Shown here: in pieces, positions 8,726 through 16,759 of the stretch | How the letters are laid out: the number at the start of each line of letters is the position of its first letter | How positions within the stretch are numbered: the stretch's first letter is position 1 | Source of the DNA: CAZLMW01 sp964560875 | GTDB lineage: Bacteria; Myxococcota_A; UBA9042 | NCBI GenBank assembly: GCA_964560875.1 | Contig: CAZLMW010000032.1 | Span: forward strand, 1 to 64,000 | Reading direction: 5' to 3' | Length of the DNA stretch: 64,000 bases | Program-made: the position numbers and the translations under genes | The notes under the pieces: model-generated | What the model was told of the DNA's origin: nothing | The model's database searches: none | Seen by the model: the letters and a program-made list of their open reading frames with translations, nothing else

Positions 8726-9532
8726 TCACGCCGAGGCCGGCTTCTGGCCGTCGAGCACCTTGAAGTTGAGCCCTTCGCGCGCGCCGTGCTCGCCGTAGAA
8801 CACCTCATCGAGCGTCAGACCCCGTGCTGGGGCCGTCTGTCCGGCCTCGCGCCGATCACGACTCGCCAGGATCGTCGGGATCGCGTCGACCTCCTTGCGA
8901 CCCCAGCCGACCTCAACGAGCGTGCCGACCATGATGCGAACCATGTTCATCAGGAACGCGTTGCCTTCGACGACCACCTCGATCTCCGGCCCGTCGCCAT
9001 GAACCGTCACCGACCGGATGGATCGCCGTGTCGACAAGGATTGGCAGTTGGCGGACCGAAACGCCGCGTAGTCGTGCGATCCAACGAAGTCGCGCGCCGC
9101 TCGCTGCATCCGGCTCACGTCGATCGGCCTGGAGACGAACCACTGGTTGACCCGCCGCAAGGGTGACCGCGTCCTGGCGTTCCAGATGCGATAGACGTAG
9201 CGCTTGCCGGTCGCGTCATGACGAACATGGAATTCGTCGCCGACACGTTCGGCGCTCATCACGGCCACGTCGTCGGGGAGCTCGTGGTTCCAGCCGTGGA
9301 CGACCGATTTGGGCGTCACGTTGAGCTTGGTCTCAATGAATACGGGCATCCGTTCGGCGTGGACACCGCTGTCGGTGCGGCTCGAGGAGCGGACGTGGAT
9401 TGTCTCGTCTCGCCACCGCTTCCAAGCAGCTTCGAGCTCGCCGGCGACGGTGCGGATGTCACGTTGGCGCACAAAACCGGAAAAGTCGCTGCCTTCGAAC
9501 TGAATCCAAGCGAGGAAACGGCGCGTGGACAC
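8726..9532 (-). CDS. truA: tRNA pseudouridine synthase A
   Basis: TruA converts uridines 38-40 of the tRNA anticodon arm to pseudouridine in the cytoplasm. The catalytic motif SSRTDSGVHAERMPVFIE is visible near residue 52, with the catalytic Asp in RTDSGVHA (usually GRTDAGVHA). Other family landmarks are 'HVRHDATGKRYVYRIWN', 'FVGSHDYAAFRSANC', 'GNAFLMNMVRIMVGTLVEVG' and 'APARGLTLDEVFY'. At 268 residues the length is typical. The start is uncertain: a GTG at 9532 and a TTG at 9538 are both possible and neither has a clear ribosome binding site. It converges with the Cys-rich lipoprotein, 12 bases apart, and follows the FN3/barrel gene by about 40 bases. Confidence 0.95.
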   Translation of the reverse strand: MSTRRFLAWIQFEGSDFSGFVRQRDIRTVAGELEAAWKRWRDETIHVRSSSRTDSGVHAERMPVFIETKLNVTPKSVVHGWNHELPDDVAVMSAERVGDEFHVRHDATGKRYVYRIWNARTRSPLRRVNQWFVSRPIDVSRMQRAARDFVGSHDYAAFRSANCQSLSTRRSIRSVTVHGDGPEIEVVVEGNAFLMNMVRIMVGTLVEVGWGRKEVDAIPTILASRDRREAGQTAPARGLTLDEVFYGEHGAREGLNFKVLDGQKPASA

Positions 9533-9572
9533 AGGCAACCGGTGTGTTTTGAGCGGTTATTGGGGCGTGCCG

Positions 9573-11399
9573 CTACAGGTCGAACGCCAGGCCGAAGTGC
9601 ACGATGTCGTCGCTGAGGTCGAGCACCTTCTTGTCTGTGCCGAAGTTGTTGAGCGACATGCGCTGGTATTCGATGAACAGGTAGCTGTGGTTGACGCCCA
9701 GCTCCATGTCGAAGCCCTTGGCCGCCTGCGGCTCAAATACGTCGAGCAGAAGCCGAATGCCGGCCGACCAATGCAGCCCCGCCACGCCACCGCGCGCCGT
9801 GCTGGTGTTGCCCTTGGAGTCGGTGTACGTCGCCGTCTCCTCCAAACCGTTGGTGATCCACCAGATTCCGTAGCCGGCTCCCACACGTCCGTAAGGCACC
9901 AGTGGGAAGCGGAATTTCTCGGCCAGGACGGTGAAACGATAACTCATGTCCAGCGTGATCGGCAGGATGTTGAGGATCGTCTTGTCGTCGGTCTTGCTGC
10001 CGTCGTAGGCCTTGCCCGTCCCTTCTTGCTCCCAGAAGCCGAGGCCAAAGCCGAACGAAAGCTCACCGAAGCCGTTGAACACAAGCCAGTCGACCGTGAT
10101 GCCCTTGTGCAGCGCCGAGTCCTTCATCACGTCCTTGTAGGGCGTGTGACCGCTGCCGTTGTCGGCAAACTCCGTGTCGATCGCCGGCAGGTAGTAGCCG
10201 AACCGCACGTCGACGCTCGCCGTCCGCGGTGACTCCGCGTGGGCCTCCGTTGCCGCGAACACACTCACGCCTATCGCAGCGACGGCCAGCAGACCGAGCG
10301 CCCGCTTGACCGCGCGTTCCGACCAGCGCTCGCGCAGCCGCACACCTACGATCAGAAGAACGACCAGAAGCGCCGCAAGCCAGCCGCCATCACCGCGCCG
10401 CGACGCCTGGCATCCGGGGTAGAAGCCGCCCTCCGAAGCGCCACCGTTGGCCTTGTAGTACTGCCACAAGTCCTGCACGGGGACCGGCCGCGCCTCGACA
10501 ACTTCCTTGGCTGGCGACTCGTTTTCTGCGTCGTCCATCGCCGTGACCGCGATGAAATACGTCTTGTCGTTGGTCAGGTCGGTGATCTTGTAGCTCGTTG
10601 CCGTCAGCGTGTCCGACTTCTTCGGCGCCGCATCGACCGCGTCCTTGCTGAAGGAGATCTCCGACCAGTATACGCGCGCCTTTGTGGTGTTCGTGTCCGC
10701 GTGTTTCCAGGTGACCTTGATGTTCTGGTTGCCGCCCGAAACCGACGAAACCGTCGGCGGATTGGGCACGCTCAGGTCGAGATCGATCGTCAGCGTCGCG
10801 AATTCGGTGCGATCCTGCAGGTTGGTGTCCTGGTATTTGATGATGAAGTGCACCTTGGCCTGCGCGTCGGTCCCGCCCGTGCACTTGGTCCCGCTGACGA
10901 GGTCGTTCAAGTCCATCTCGAACATCTTGCCCGCCGTGCCGCCGCCCGACTTGTATTCGAAGGCTTTGCAGCCGTCGCCGTCATCCTTGGAAGCGATGTG
11001 CGAGTTGGTGTCACAGGTCTTGTTCGGGGGCGCGACTTTCACGCCGTAGTTGGCGTTGGCGATGTTCGCGCCGAGGTTGAGGAAGTCCGTCCACGACCAG
11101 GTGACCTTGACCTTGGCCTGCTTCTCGTCGGCGAACTGCTTCTCGATGGCCTGGCAGTCGCTGATGTTGATCAGGCGCTTGACCGACGTGTCCGAAACGA
11201 GGGCCGACGTGCGCGACAGGCGCTTGTTGGGCACGAATTTGCTGCCCGACGCCGTGCCGATGCTGTCGATCTTCACCTGGATGGCCGACGCCGGCAGCGC
11301 GAACGTGAGAGCCAGGAGGCCCGCTGCAATCGCCGCCATACGCCGACCAGCGGCTTTGACCGTGCGCCCCGAATCGCGTTGAAAAGATCGGGTGTCCAA
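9573..11399 (-). CDS. FN3-domain protein fused to an outer-membrane beta-barrel through an internal sorting tail
   Basis: This 608-residue protein appears to be two exported proteins in one frame. The first half has a signal peptide (GLLALTFALPASA), a domain of unknown type and a fibronectin type III domain (about residues 211-305, 'PPTVSSVSGGNQNIKVTW'). It then has a MYXO-CTERM-like tail: Gly-Cys (329), a Gly/Trp-led hydrophobic helix and Arg-rich 'RLRERW'. Immediately after comes a second signal-like segment (GLLAVAAIGVSVFAATEAHA), then a domain of about 220 residues ending in 'VHFGLAFDL', typical of a small outer-membrane barrel. No good internal start was found. The TTG start is chosen because GGAGG lies five bases before it; an ATG at 11339 is the alternative. 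Confidence 0.8.
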   Translation of the reverse strand: MDTRSFQRDSGRTVKAAGRRMAAIAAGLLALTFALPASAIQVKIDSIGTASGSKFVPNKRLSRTSALVSDTSVKRLINISDCQAIEKQFADEKQAKVKVTWSWTDFLNLGANIANANYGVKVAPPNKTCDTNSHIASKDDGDGCKAFEYKSGGGTAGKMFEMDLNDLVSGTKCTGGTDAQAKVHFIIKYQDTNLQDRTEFATLTIDLDLSVPNPPTVSSVSGGNQNIKVTWKHADTNTTKARVYWSEISFSKDAVDAAPKKSDTLTATSYKITDLTNDKTYFIAVTAMDDAENESPAKEVVEARPVPVQDLWQYYKANGGASEGGFYPGCQASRRGDGGWLAALLVVLLIVGVRLRERWSERAVKRALGLLAVAAIGVSVFAATEAHAESPRTASVDVRFGYYLPAIDTEFADNGSGHTPYKDVMKDSALHKGITVDWLVFNGFGELSFGFGLGFWEQEGTGKAYDGSKTDDKTILNILPITLDMSYRFTVLAEKFRFPLVPYGRVGAGYGIWWITNGLEETATYTDSKGNTSTARGGVAGLHWSAGIRLLLDVFEPQAAKGFDMELGVNHSYLFIEYQRMSLNNFGTDKKVLDLSDDIVHFGLAFDL

Positions 11400-11715
11400 C
11401 TTCGCCTCCACCGGCTTGCTCTGCGTAATCCGCGGGATAGTGCGCTTTCCTGCCGCCGTTTGCGACCGGTCACCGATGCCCAAACCCCGGTGACGCGCAT
11501 TTCCATCCCACCAGAACGTGGATGCACGCTTTGTGCCAAAAGCGTTGCGGGCACAGAAGCCCAAATGTCGGGCACTTGCAAGAAATCAGCTGGTTCTCGT
11601 CCGGTGACGTGACGGCACGCTCGGCGCTCGCCGGCTCGGCGGCCGTGCCATTTTGGCAATCGACGTGCTGGAGCGCCCCTCAGGCCAGCGCCGAAGTCTC
11701 GCTTGCCCCGAACTC
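11400..11715. other. Intergenic region upstream of the FN3/barrel gene
   Basis: Together with the adjoining repeat, this stretch separates asd from the FN3/barrel gene. I see no convincing coding frame, RNA gene or terminator in it, and I could not identify a promoter. The ribosome binding site of the FN3/barrel gene lies at its left end. Confidence 0.5.
11405..11409 (-). promoter_or_regulatory. Ribosome binding site deciding a TTG start
   Basis: GGAGG on the minus strand is followed by CGAAG and then TTG at 11399. The in-frame ATG at 11339 has no comparable site. This favours the TTG and a signal peptide with a long basic N-region. Confidence 0.6.
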
Positions 11716-11766
11716 ATGCCTGACCCGAACCTATGCCTGACCCGAACCCATGCCTGACCCGAACCT
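11716..11766. repeat. Three 17-bp tandem repeats at the asd 3' end
   Basis: The unit ATGCCTGACCCGAACC(T/C) occurs three times head to tail (11716, 11733 and 11750), and a fourth unit begins as ATGCCTG at 11767. The array runs up to and across the stop codon of asd, so the last codons of asd read into the repeat. It is not a terminator hairpin and has no spacer structure. Confidence 0.9.
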
Positions 11767-12796
11767 ATGCCTGGGCGGCGTGCCACCACGCGTCGAGCAG
11801 CTTTGCGATTTGGACCGCGTTGGTCGCCGCGCCCTTGCGCAGGTTGTCCGCCACGCACCAGAGCGACAGGCCGTGATCAACCGATCGGTCTTTGCGAATG
11901 CGACCGACGAAGACCTCGTCCCGCTCGGCGGCGTCGATGGCCATCGGGTATTGCTTCTCGTGGGGCTTGTCGACGACAACGACCCCCGGGAACTCACCGA
12001 GCAGCTCGCGAGCGCGGCCCGGCGTGATCGGCTTTTCGAACTCGATGTTGATGCTCTCAGAGTGACCGGCGAAAACGGGAACGCGCACCGCGGTTGGGTT
12101 CACGCGCATCTCGGGCTCGCCGAAGATCTTGCGCGTCTCGTACACCAGCTTCAGCTCTTCTTGCGTGTAGTCGTCTTCGATAAACGGGCCGATGTGCGGC
12201 ACACAGTTGAACGCGATGCGCGCGGAGTGGACTTCGACGTCGTACGGCCGGAAGTTCAGCAAAGCGACTGTCTGCTTCGACAGCTCGTCCATACCCTTCT
12301 TGCCGGCGCCCGATACGGATTGGTAGGTCGAGACGACGACGCGCTTGATCTGCGCCTCATCGTGCAGCGGCTTGAGGGCGACCACCATCTGGATCGTCGA
12401 ACAGTTGGGGTTGGCGATAATCCCCTTGTGCACCGCGACCGCCTCGGGGTTGACCTCGGGCACGACGAGCGGCACGTCGACGTCCATGCGGAATGCGCTG
12501 CTGTTGTCGATGCACACCGCGCCACGCTTGACGGCTTCGGGCAACAGCTTGCGGCTTACCGACCCACCGGCTGATGCCAGGACGATGTCGACGCCCTCGA
12601 ATGCGTCAGGTTCAGCCAGCTTGCACCTGAACGGACGGTTGCCGAGCAGGACTTCCTCGCCAACAGACCGCTCGGACGCGAGCGGTACGAGCTCACCAAC
12701 CGGGAAGCGGTGCTCGTCGAGAACCTTCAACATCTCGCGGCCAACGGCTCCGGTGGCTCCGAGAACTGCAACTGTGTATGGACGACTGGGATGCAT
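11765..12796 (-). CDS. asd: Aspartate-semialdehyde dehydrogenase
   Basis: Asd reduces aspartyl-phosphate to aspartate semialdehyde with NADPH, the branch point to lysine/diaminopimelate, threonine and methionine. The N-terminal nucleotide loop is VAVLGATGAVGREML (residues 9-23). The active-site cysteine is Cys132 in 'IANPNCSTIQ', followed by 'VSTYQSVSGAGKKGM'. The C-terminal half has 'NVKPTAVRVPVFAGHSES'-type residues, here 'NPTAVRVPVFAGHSES', with the catalytic histidine. At 343 residues the length is usual. GGAGGAG five bases before the ATG fixes the start. No other lysine or threonine biosynthesis gene lies next to it. Confidence 0.97.
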   Translation of the reverse strand: MHPSRPYTVAVLGATGAVGREMLKVLDEHRFPVGELVPLASERSVGEEVLLGNRPFRCKLAEPDAFEGVDIVLASAGGSVSRKLLPEAVKRGAVCIDNSSAFRMDVDVPLVVPEVNPEAVAVHKGIIANPNCSTIQMVVALKPLHDEAQIKRVVVSTYQSVSGAGKKGMDELSKQTVALLNFRPYDVEVHSARIAFNCVPHIGPFIEDDYTQEELKLVYETRKIFGEPEMRVNPTAVRVPVFAGHSESINIEFEKPITPGRARELLGEFPGVVVVDKPHEKQYPMAIDAAERDEVFVGRIRKDRSVDHGLSLWCVADNLRKGAATNAVQIAKLLDAWWHAAQA

Positions 12797-12856
12797 AACG
12801 GCTCCTCCGCCCGCACACGCGAGCAGATCCTTGCACGGGTGCGCAGGCGGCTATGG

Positions 12857-13873
12857 TTATGTTTTGGGCGCCGGGCCGGGGGGCGGCGGCGGAATATCGA
12901 CCGGCGCTGGCGCGCTTGGCGGGGGGCCGGCAGGGGGCGGCGGAATCGCACCGGGCGCGGCAACACCCATCGGCTCGGGCTCCGGCTCTGGTCCAGGCAA
13001 TTTCACGAGCAACGGCTCGCCGGTGTCTTCGTCCGGCGGCGTGAAATGCATGAGGATGGTCGTGATGTTGTCGTGACCACCGCGCGCTTTCGCGAGGTCC
13101 GCGAGCTTGTCACAAGCCACCTTCGGGTCATCGTTTGCGTGCAGGATCGCGCCGATCTCATGGTCGCGCACCAGGTCCGTCAGCCCGTCGGAGCACAACA
13201 GCACCTGATCGCCGGCCTTCACCGTTGACCACGCGACGTCCACGCCGACTTTCTCGTGCAGCCCCACCGCGCGAACAATGACGTTCTTGTACGGGAAACT
13301 GTCGACGTCCTCGGGACGCAGCATGTTCATCTTGATGTATTCGTTGACCAGCGAGTGATCTTCGGTCAGCTGAACGAGCTTGCCTTTGCGCAGGCGGTAA
13401 CAGCGGCTGTCACCGACGTTGGCCGTGTACATGCGCGAGCCCGAGAAGGACGCGGCCACAACCGTGGTGCCCATATCCCGCAACGCTTCGTGCTGCTGGG
13501 AGAGCCGGAACACCGAGATGTTGGCGCTCTCGACCGCTTTGCGCAGGCGCAGTGCGTGATGGCTGACATCGCGGCGTTCCTTGGGAACCTGCTTGATCGA
13601 TGTCTTGTGGGCGGCTTGGACCTTCTTGAGGATCTCTTCGCTGTCGTAGAACGCCATCAGCGCTTCGATCGCGAACTGCGACGCGACCTCACCGCAATTG
13701 TGTCCGCCCATGCCGTCGGCAACGACGTACAACCCCACGTTTTGATGGATGAGCAACGCGTCTTCGTTGCCCTCACGAACGAGCCCGACGTCCGTCAGGC
13801 CGTGCGCGCGGATTCCGAATGGACGCTTGTTCTTCTTGGATTGGCTTGAACCGCGAGCGGGCTTCTTGGGCAT
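12857..13873 (-). CDS. PP2C-family Ser/Thr protein phosphatase
   Basis: This is a metal-dependent (Mn/Mg) protein phosphatase of the Stp/PrpC type, which reverses phosphorylation by eukaryote-like kinases in the cytoplasm. PP2C motifs are all present: 'GLVREGNEDALL', 'YVVADGMGGHNCGE', 'MGTTVVAASF', 'ANVGDSRCYRL', 'LTEDHSLV', 'VLLCSDGLTDLV' and 'RGGHDNITTI', so the metal-binding aspartates are intact. After the catalytic domain (to about residue 285) comes a Pro/Gly/Ala-rich tail with runs such as PPPPAGPPP, which could be a docking segment. An in-frame TTG two codons upstream is an alternative start. A PEGA kinase is encoded at 49967; a functional pairing is only a possibility. Confidence 0.93.
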   Translation of the reverse strand: MPKKPARGSSQSKKNKRPFGIRAHGLTDVGLVREGNEDALLIHQNVGLYVVADGMGGHNCGEVASQFAIEALMAFYDSEEILKKVQAAHKTSIKQVPKERRDVSHHALRLRKAVESANISVFRLSQQHEALRDMGTTVVAASFSGSRMYTANVGDSRCYRLRKGKLVQLTEDHSLVNEYIKMNMLRPEDVDSFPYKNVIVRAVGLHEKVGVDVAWSTVKAGDQVLLCSDGLTDLVRDHEIGAILHANDDPKVACDKLADLAKARGGHDNITTILMHFTPPDEDTGEPLLVKLPGPEPEPEPMGVAAPGAIPPPPAGPPPSAPAPVDIPPPPPGPAPKT

Positions 13874-14013
13874 GGTCAACGAATCCGCCTGAGGCGCCGC
13901 GGCCCGGGTAATGCGACGACAAGCCGCGAGGCAACAACCGACGTCGAGGCTACTGCCGGTGCCAACGGGTTGTCAATTTTCACAAACCCGTTCGCGTATG
14001 CGATTGGCAGGGG

Positions 14014-14295
14014 CTAAATCTCGTTGTTGACGCGTCGCTTCAACTCGAGACCGACCTTGAAGAACGGCATACGCTTCGACCCGACCTGGACGGGCTCGCC
14101 AGTCTTGGGGTTGCGGCCTGTGTAAGCGCCGTAGTGGCGAACCGTGAAGTTGCCGAAGTTGCGAATCTCGATGCGTTCGCCGCGCTTCATCGCGTCAACC
14201 ATTTCGTCGAAAATCGCGTTGACAACGACGCTCGCCTTGTCCTTGGTCAGCCCGGCTGTTTGCGCGATGGACTCGATCAAGTCGGACTTCGTCAT
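14014..14295 (-). CDS. HU/IHF-family DNA-binding protein (IHF-like)
   Basis: This 93-residue nucleoid protein bends DNA as a dimer. The sequence opens with MTKSDLIESIAQTAGLTKDK, and the body 'MKRGERIEIRNFGNFTVRHYGAYTGRNPKTGEPVQV' follows the HU/IHF pattern, including the DNA-intercalating GRNPKTGE arm. It ends 'FFKVGLELKRRVN', as in IHF subunits. The MTKSDLIE opening and the ERIEIRNFG segment resemble IHF beta more than HU, but alpha and beta cannot be separated safely by eye. AGGAG eight bases before the ATG supports the start. The gene stands alone, with the PP2C gene downstream across about 140 bases. Confidence 0.93.
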   Translation of the reverse strand: MTKSDLIESIAQTAGLTKDKASVVVNAIFDEMVDAMKRGERIEIRNFGNFTVRHYGAYTGRNPKTGEPVQVGSKRMPFFKVGLELKRRVNNEI

Positions 14296-14538
14296 GGCTG
14301 GAACTCCTAAAGGTTGCTGCGTGCTGGCAGGCGGTTTCCGACCGAAGAGTGCCTTGTAGACAGGGCGGCCGATGAGGATGGGACGACCGACGCTGGCGCG
14401 ACGTCATCTCGAGGATGGGGGCCGGTCAAAAACCGGAGCGCCGATGTACCCGAGCAGCGACCGGAGGTCAAGGGACATTCCGCATGAAAACCGCAAGAAA
14501 TCAGAGGTATGGCGTCTGTCTGGCGAAGCCGCTCGCTG

Positions 14539-16731
14539 TCAAGGGGGATTAAGCGGCGCCGGGCATTTGAACGACGGCGTCTTGAACGGATATTTCGGGC
14601 GAAGTTCTTTGCCCTGGCCAGAGAAGCACTTCTTGACGTCGGCGGCCGCCGCGGTGCCGTCCCACTTCACCTTTGCCGCGCACCACATGTCCTTGGTGAC
14701 CATCGGCGGGCCCTTCTTGTTGAACACTTCGAGGCTGTCGAGGAACACGCGCACCTTGGGCACCGATGGCCCCATCCCCACGTCGCTGAACACGTAGACG
14801 CCGATCGTGTACCAGGCCTCTTTGCCGTTGACCTTCTGCTCGGGGTACTTGATCGAGATGTTCTCAGGGCCCCACCCATCGGTATCGTCGAGGTCCACGG
14901 TCGCGTCGTCATCGAGGTCCGCGAGACTGCCCCACACGGCCTTGTTGTTTCCTCCCGGTTTGCAGTTGAACCAGAAACAGTCGTAGCACTGCGCGTACCA
15001 CGGGTCGGGTTTGCCGTCCTGGTCGAGATCGCCCTGGCCTTTGACCTGGCTGGCAAGCGGATGCGCGAGGTGCAGATCGAGATCGCTACCCTTCTTGTCG
15101 CCCTTGTTCTTGTCGCCCAGTTGCACCCACGTCAGCTCGACGTGCAGCTTGTTGTCGGGCAGCACCTCGACTTTGACCTTGGCCGGCTCGCTCTTGGTCC
15201 CCGAGGCGTCCGAGACCGTGAGCCCAAACGTGTAGGTGCCGGAAACGTTTGGCACGAGGCCAACGATCTTGGCGGCATCGTTGGGCGAAAACGTCGCGAC
15301 CGACCCGTTGGGCTGCGACACCGTCCACTTGTAGCCTGTCAGCGCCTGTCCGGGGCACGCTTTGCTGGGGCCGGCCGACAACGTCAGCGGCGTCTGCGGA
15401 ATGACGGTCGTGCCGGGTTTTACGTCGATAAGCGCGGTCGGCTTGCACAGGTCGACCGGGGTGCATGACAGGGCCATGAAGCGCTCGGTTCCGTCCTTGG
15501 AGACCAGCTTGATCTTGCCCGTCAGCGTCTTGCCGAGCGTGGACGGCTTGCACATCGCCTTGAACTTCTGCAGGCCATTGGGCTGGACGACGAGCGGGTT
15601 ATCCTTGGTCGGGGCCTTGCCGGTGCTCTCCGAGAAATCGAGCTGAAAATCGCCGGCGCTGCCCGCGTCGAGCGCGACGGACTCCAACACAGCGGGTTCG
15701 GTGCCGCATCCGAGCAGCTGCACCTCGATCTGCTCATTGCCGCCGACCGGCACGTCGCCGAAATCGTGGCTGCCGGGTTTGAGCTTGAAACATGGCCCCG
15801 TCTGGTTGGCGAGCATCTGTACGACCACTTTGTCCTTGGACGGGTCGTTGCTGAAGATGTGCATCGTGGCGCCGACCGGTTCATCGGTTCCCAGGGCGGT
15901 CAACGTGGCGTGCATCGCCAGCGCCTTGCCGGGCGGGATCACGATCTCGGGTTTGCCGGTGTAGGGCTGCTTGAGGCTCAGAATCCAGCCGCCCATGCCA
16001 ACCGTCAGCGGCGGATCGGTCTTGCTGAACAGCTCGGCTTTCGCGATGACCACCGGCGCGCTGCCGATCGACGTGCACTTGATCTCTTCGGTGGCTCCTT
16101 TGCCGGCCGCGATCTTGCCGAAATCGACGATCGCCGGGCTGCACTCCAGCCGCGCTGAGCCGATCGCCGCGGAGAAACGCACCTCAAGCGGCTTGTCCTT
16201 GTACTCAGGGTCGCCCTCGACCCACAGGCGAACCAACAGCTTGCGCTCGCCCTGCACGCCCCCGTGGTCGTAGCGGATCATGAACTCTTCGCTGCTGACC
16301 GGCGTACCCTTGATACACGCCTTGTCGTACCCGTCCGGGATGATCACACCCCAGGTCGTGTCCGCGCAGGACTTGCCTTTGTGCAGGCATGAAAAGGCCG
16401 AGTTCGAGACGATCTTGCCCTTGCCGTCGGTCTCGACCATGTCGATTTCGGTGATGGTTAGCGGTCTCGCGGAAAGCGCGCTGGCGGTATTGCTGACGAC
16501 GAATGCGTACGCCTTGGGGCCGCTGAGGCTCGACGCGTCAAACGAGTACAAGGGCTTGGCCGCAGCGCCGACGTGCGAGACGGAGAGCGCGGCTTTCTTT
16601 TCCAGCGACAGCTTGGAGTTGTCATCCGCGCAGCTGTCATCGCCGCTGCCGTCGTCGCTGCATGCCGGACACGCCAGCACGAGCCCGAGGATCGCGCAAA
16701 CGGCCGCCGCGCGCCCGAAGAACGCGTTCAT
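14539..16731 (-). CDS. ASH/PKD-domain lipoprotein with Asp-loop C-terminal domain, copy 1
   Basis: This 730-residue predicted lipoprotein has lipobox LVLAC with Cys21 (Cys24 is an alternative), followed by Asp/Ser-rich residues. It carries ASH/HYDIN-like beta-sandwich repeats recognisable from 'ECSPAIVDFGKIAAGKG' and 'LKPGSHDFGDVPVGGNE'. A PKD-like domain follows ('ALTGYKWTVSQPNGSVATF', ending 'GTYTFGLTVSDASG'). The C-terminal domain has 'GSDLDLHLAHP', 'DLDQDGKPDPWY', 'DLDDTDGWGPENISI' and 'DMWCAAKVKW', shared with three other proteins in the window. It is last of three tandem paralogues, 28 bases after its neighbour. A GAGG five bases before the ATG fixes the start. The function is unknown; I infer a cell-surface structural or binding role. 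Confidence 0.88.
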   Translation of the reverse strand: MNAFFGRAAAVCAILGLVLACPACSDDGSGDDSCADDNSKLSLEKKAALSVSHVGAAAKPLYSFDASSLSGPKAYAFVVSNTASALSARPLTITEIDMVETDGKGKIVSNSAFSCLHKGKSCADTTWGVIIPDGYDKACIKGTPVSSEEFMIRYDHGGVQGERKLLVRLWVEGDPEYKDKPLEVRFSAAIGSARLECSPAIVDFGKIAAGKGATEEIKCTSIGSAPVVIAKAELFSKTDPPLTVGMGGWILSLKQPYTGKPEIVIPPGKALAMHATLTALGTDEPVGATMHIFSNDPSKDKVVVQMLANQTGPCFKLKPGSHDFGDVPVGGNEQIEVQLLGCGTEPAVLESVALDAGSAGDFQLDFSESTGKAPTKDNPLVVQPNGLQKFKAMCKPSTLGKTLTGKIKLVSKDGTERFMALSCTPVDLCKPTALIDVKPGTTVIPQTPLTLSAGPSKACPGQALTGYKWTVSQPNGSVATFSPNDAAKIVGLVPNVSGTYTFGLTVSDASGTKSEPAKVKVEVLPDNKLHVELTWVQLGDKNKGDKKGSDLDLHLAHPLASQVKGQGDLDQDGKPDPWYAQCYDCFWFNCKPGGNNKAVWGSLADLDDDATVDLDDTDGWGPENISIKYPEQKVNGKEAWYTIGVYVFSDVGMGPSVPKVRVFLDSLEVFNKKGPPMVTKDMWCAAKVKWDGTAAAADVKKCFSGQGKELRPKYPFKTPSFKCPAPLNPP

Positions 16732-16759
16732 GGTCGCCTCGAGTTGGTCTTGATGGGGA

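Noticed and set aside
14425..14445. CCGGT-CAAAA-ACCGG hairpin as a terminator
   Set aside because: The stem is only five base pairs and no T tract follows on either strand.
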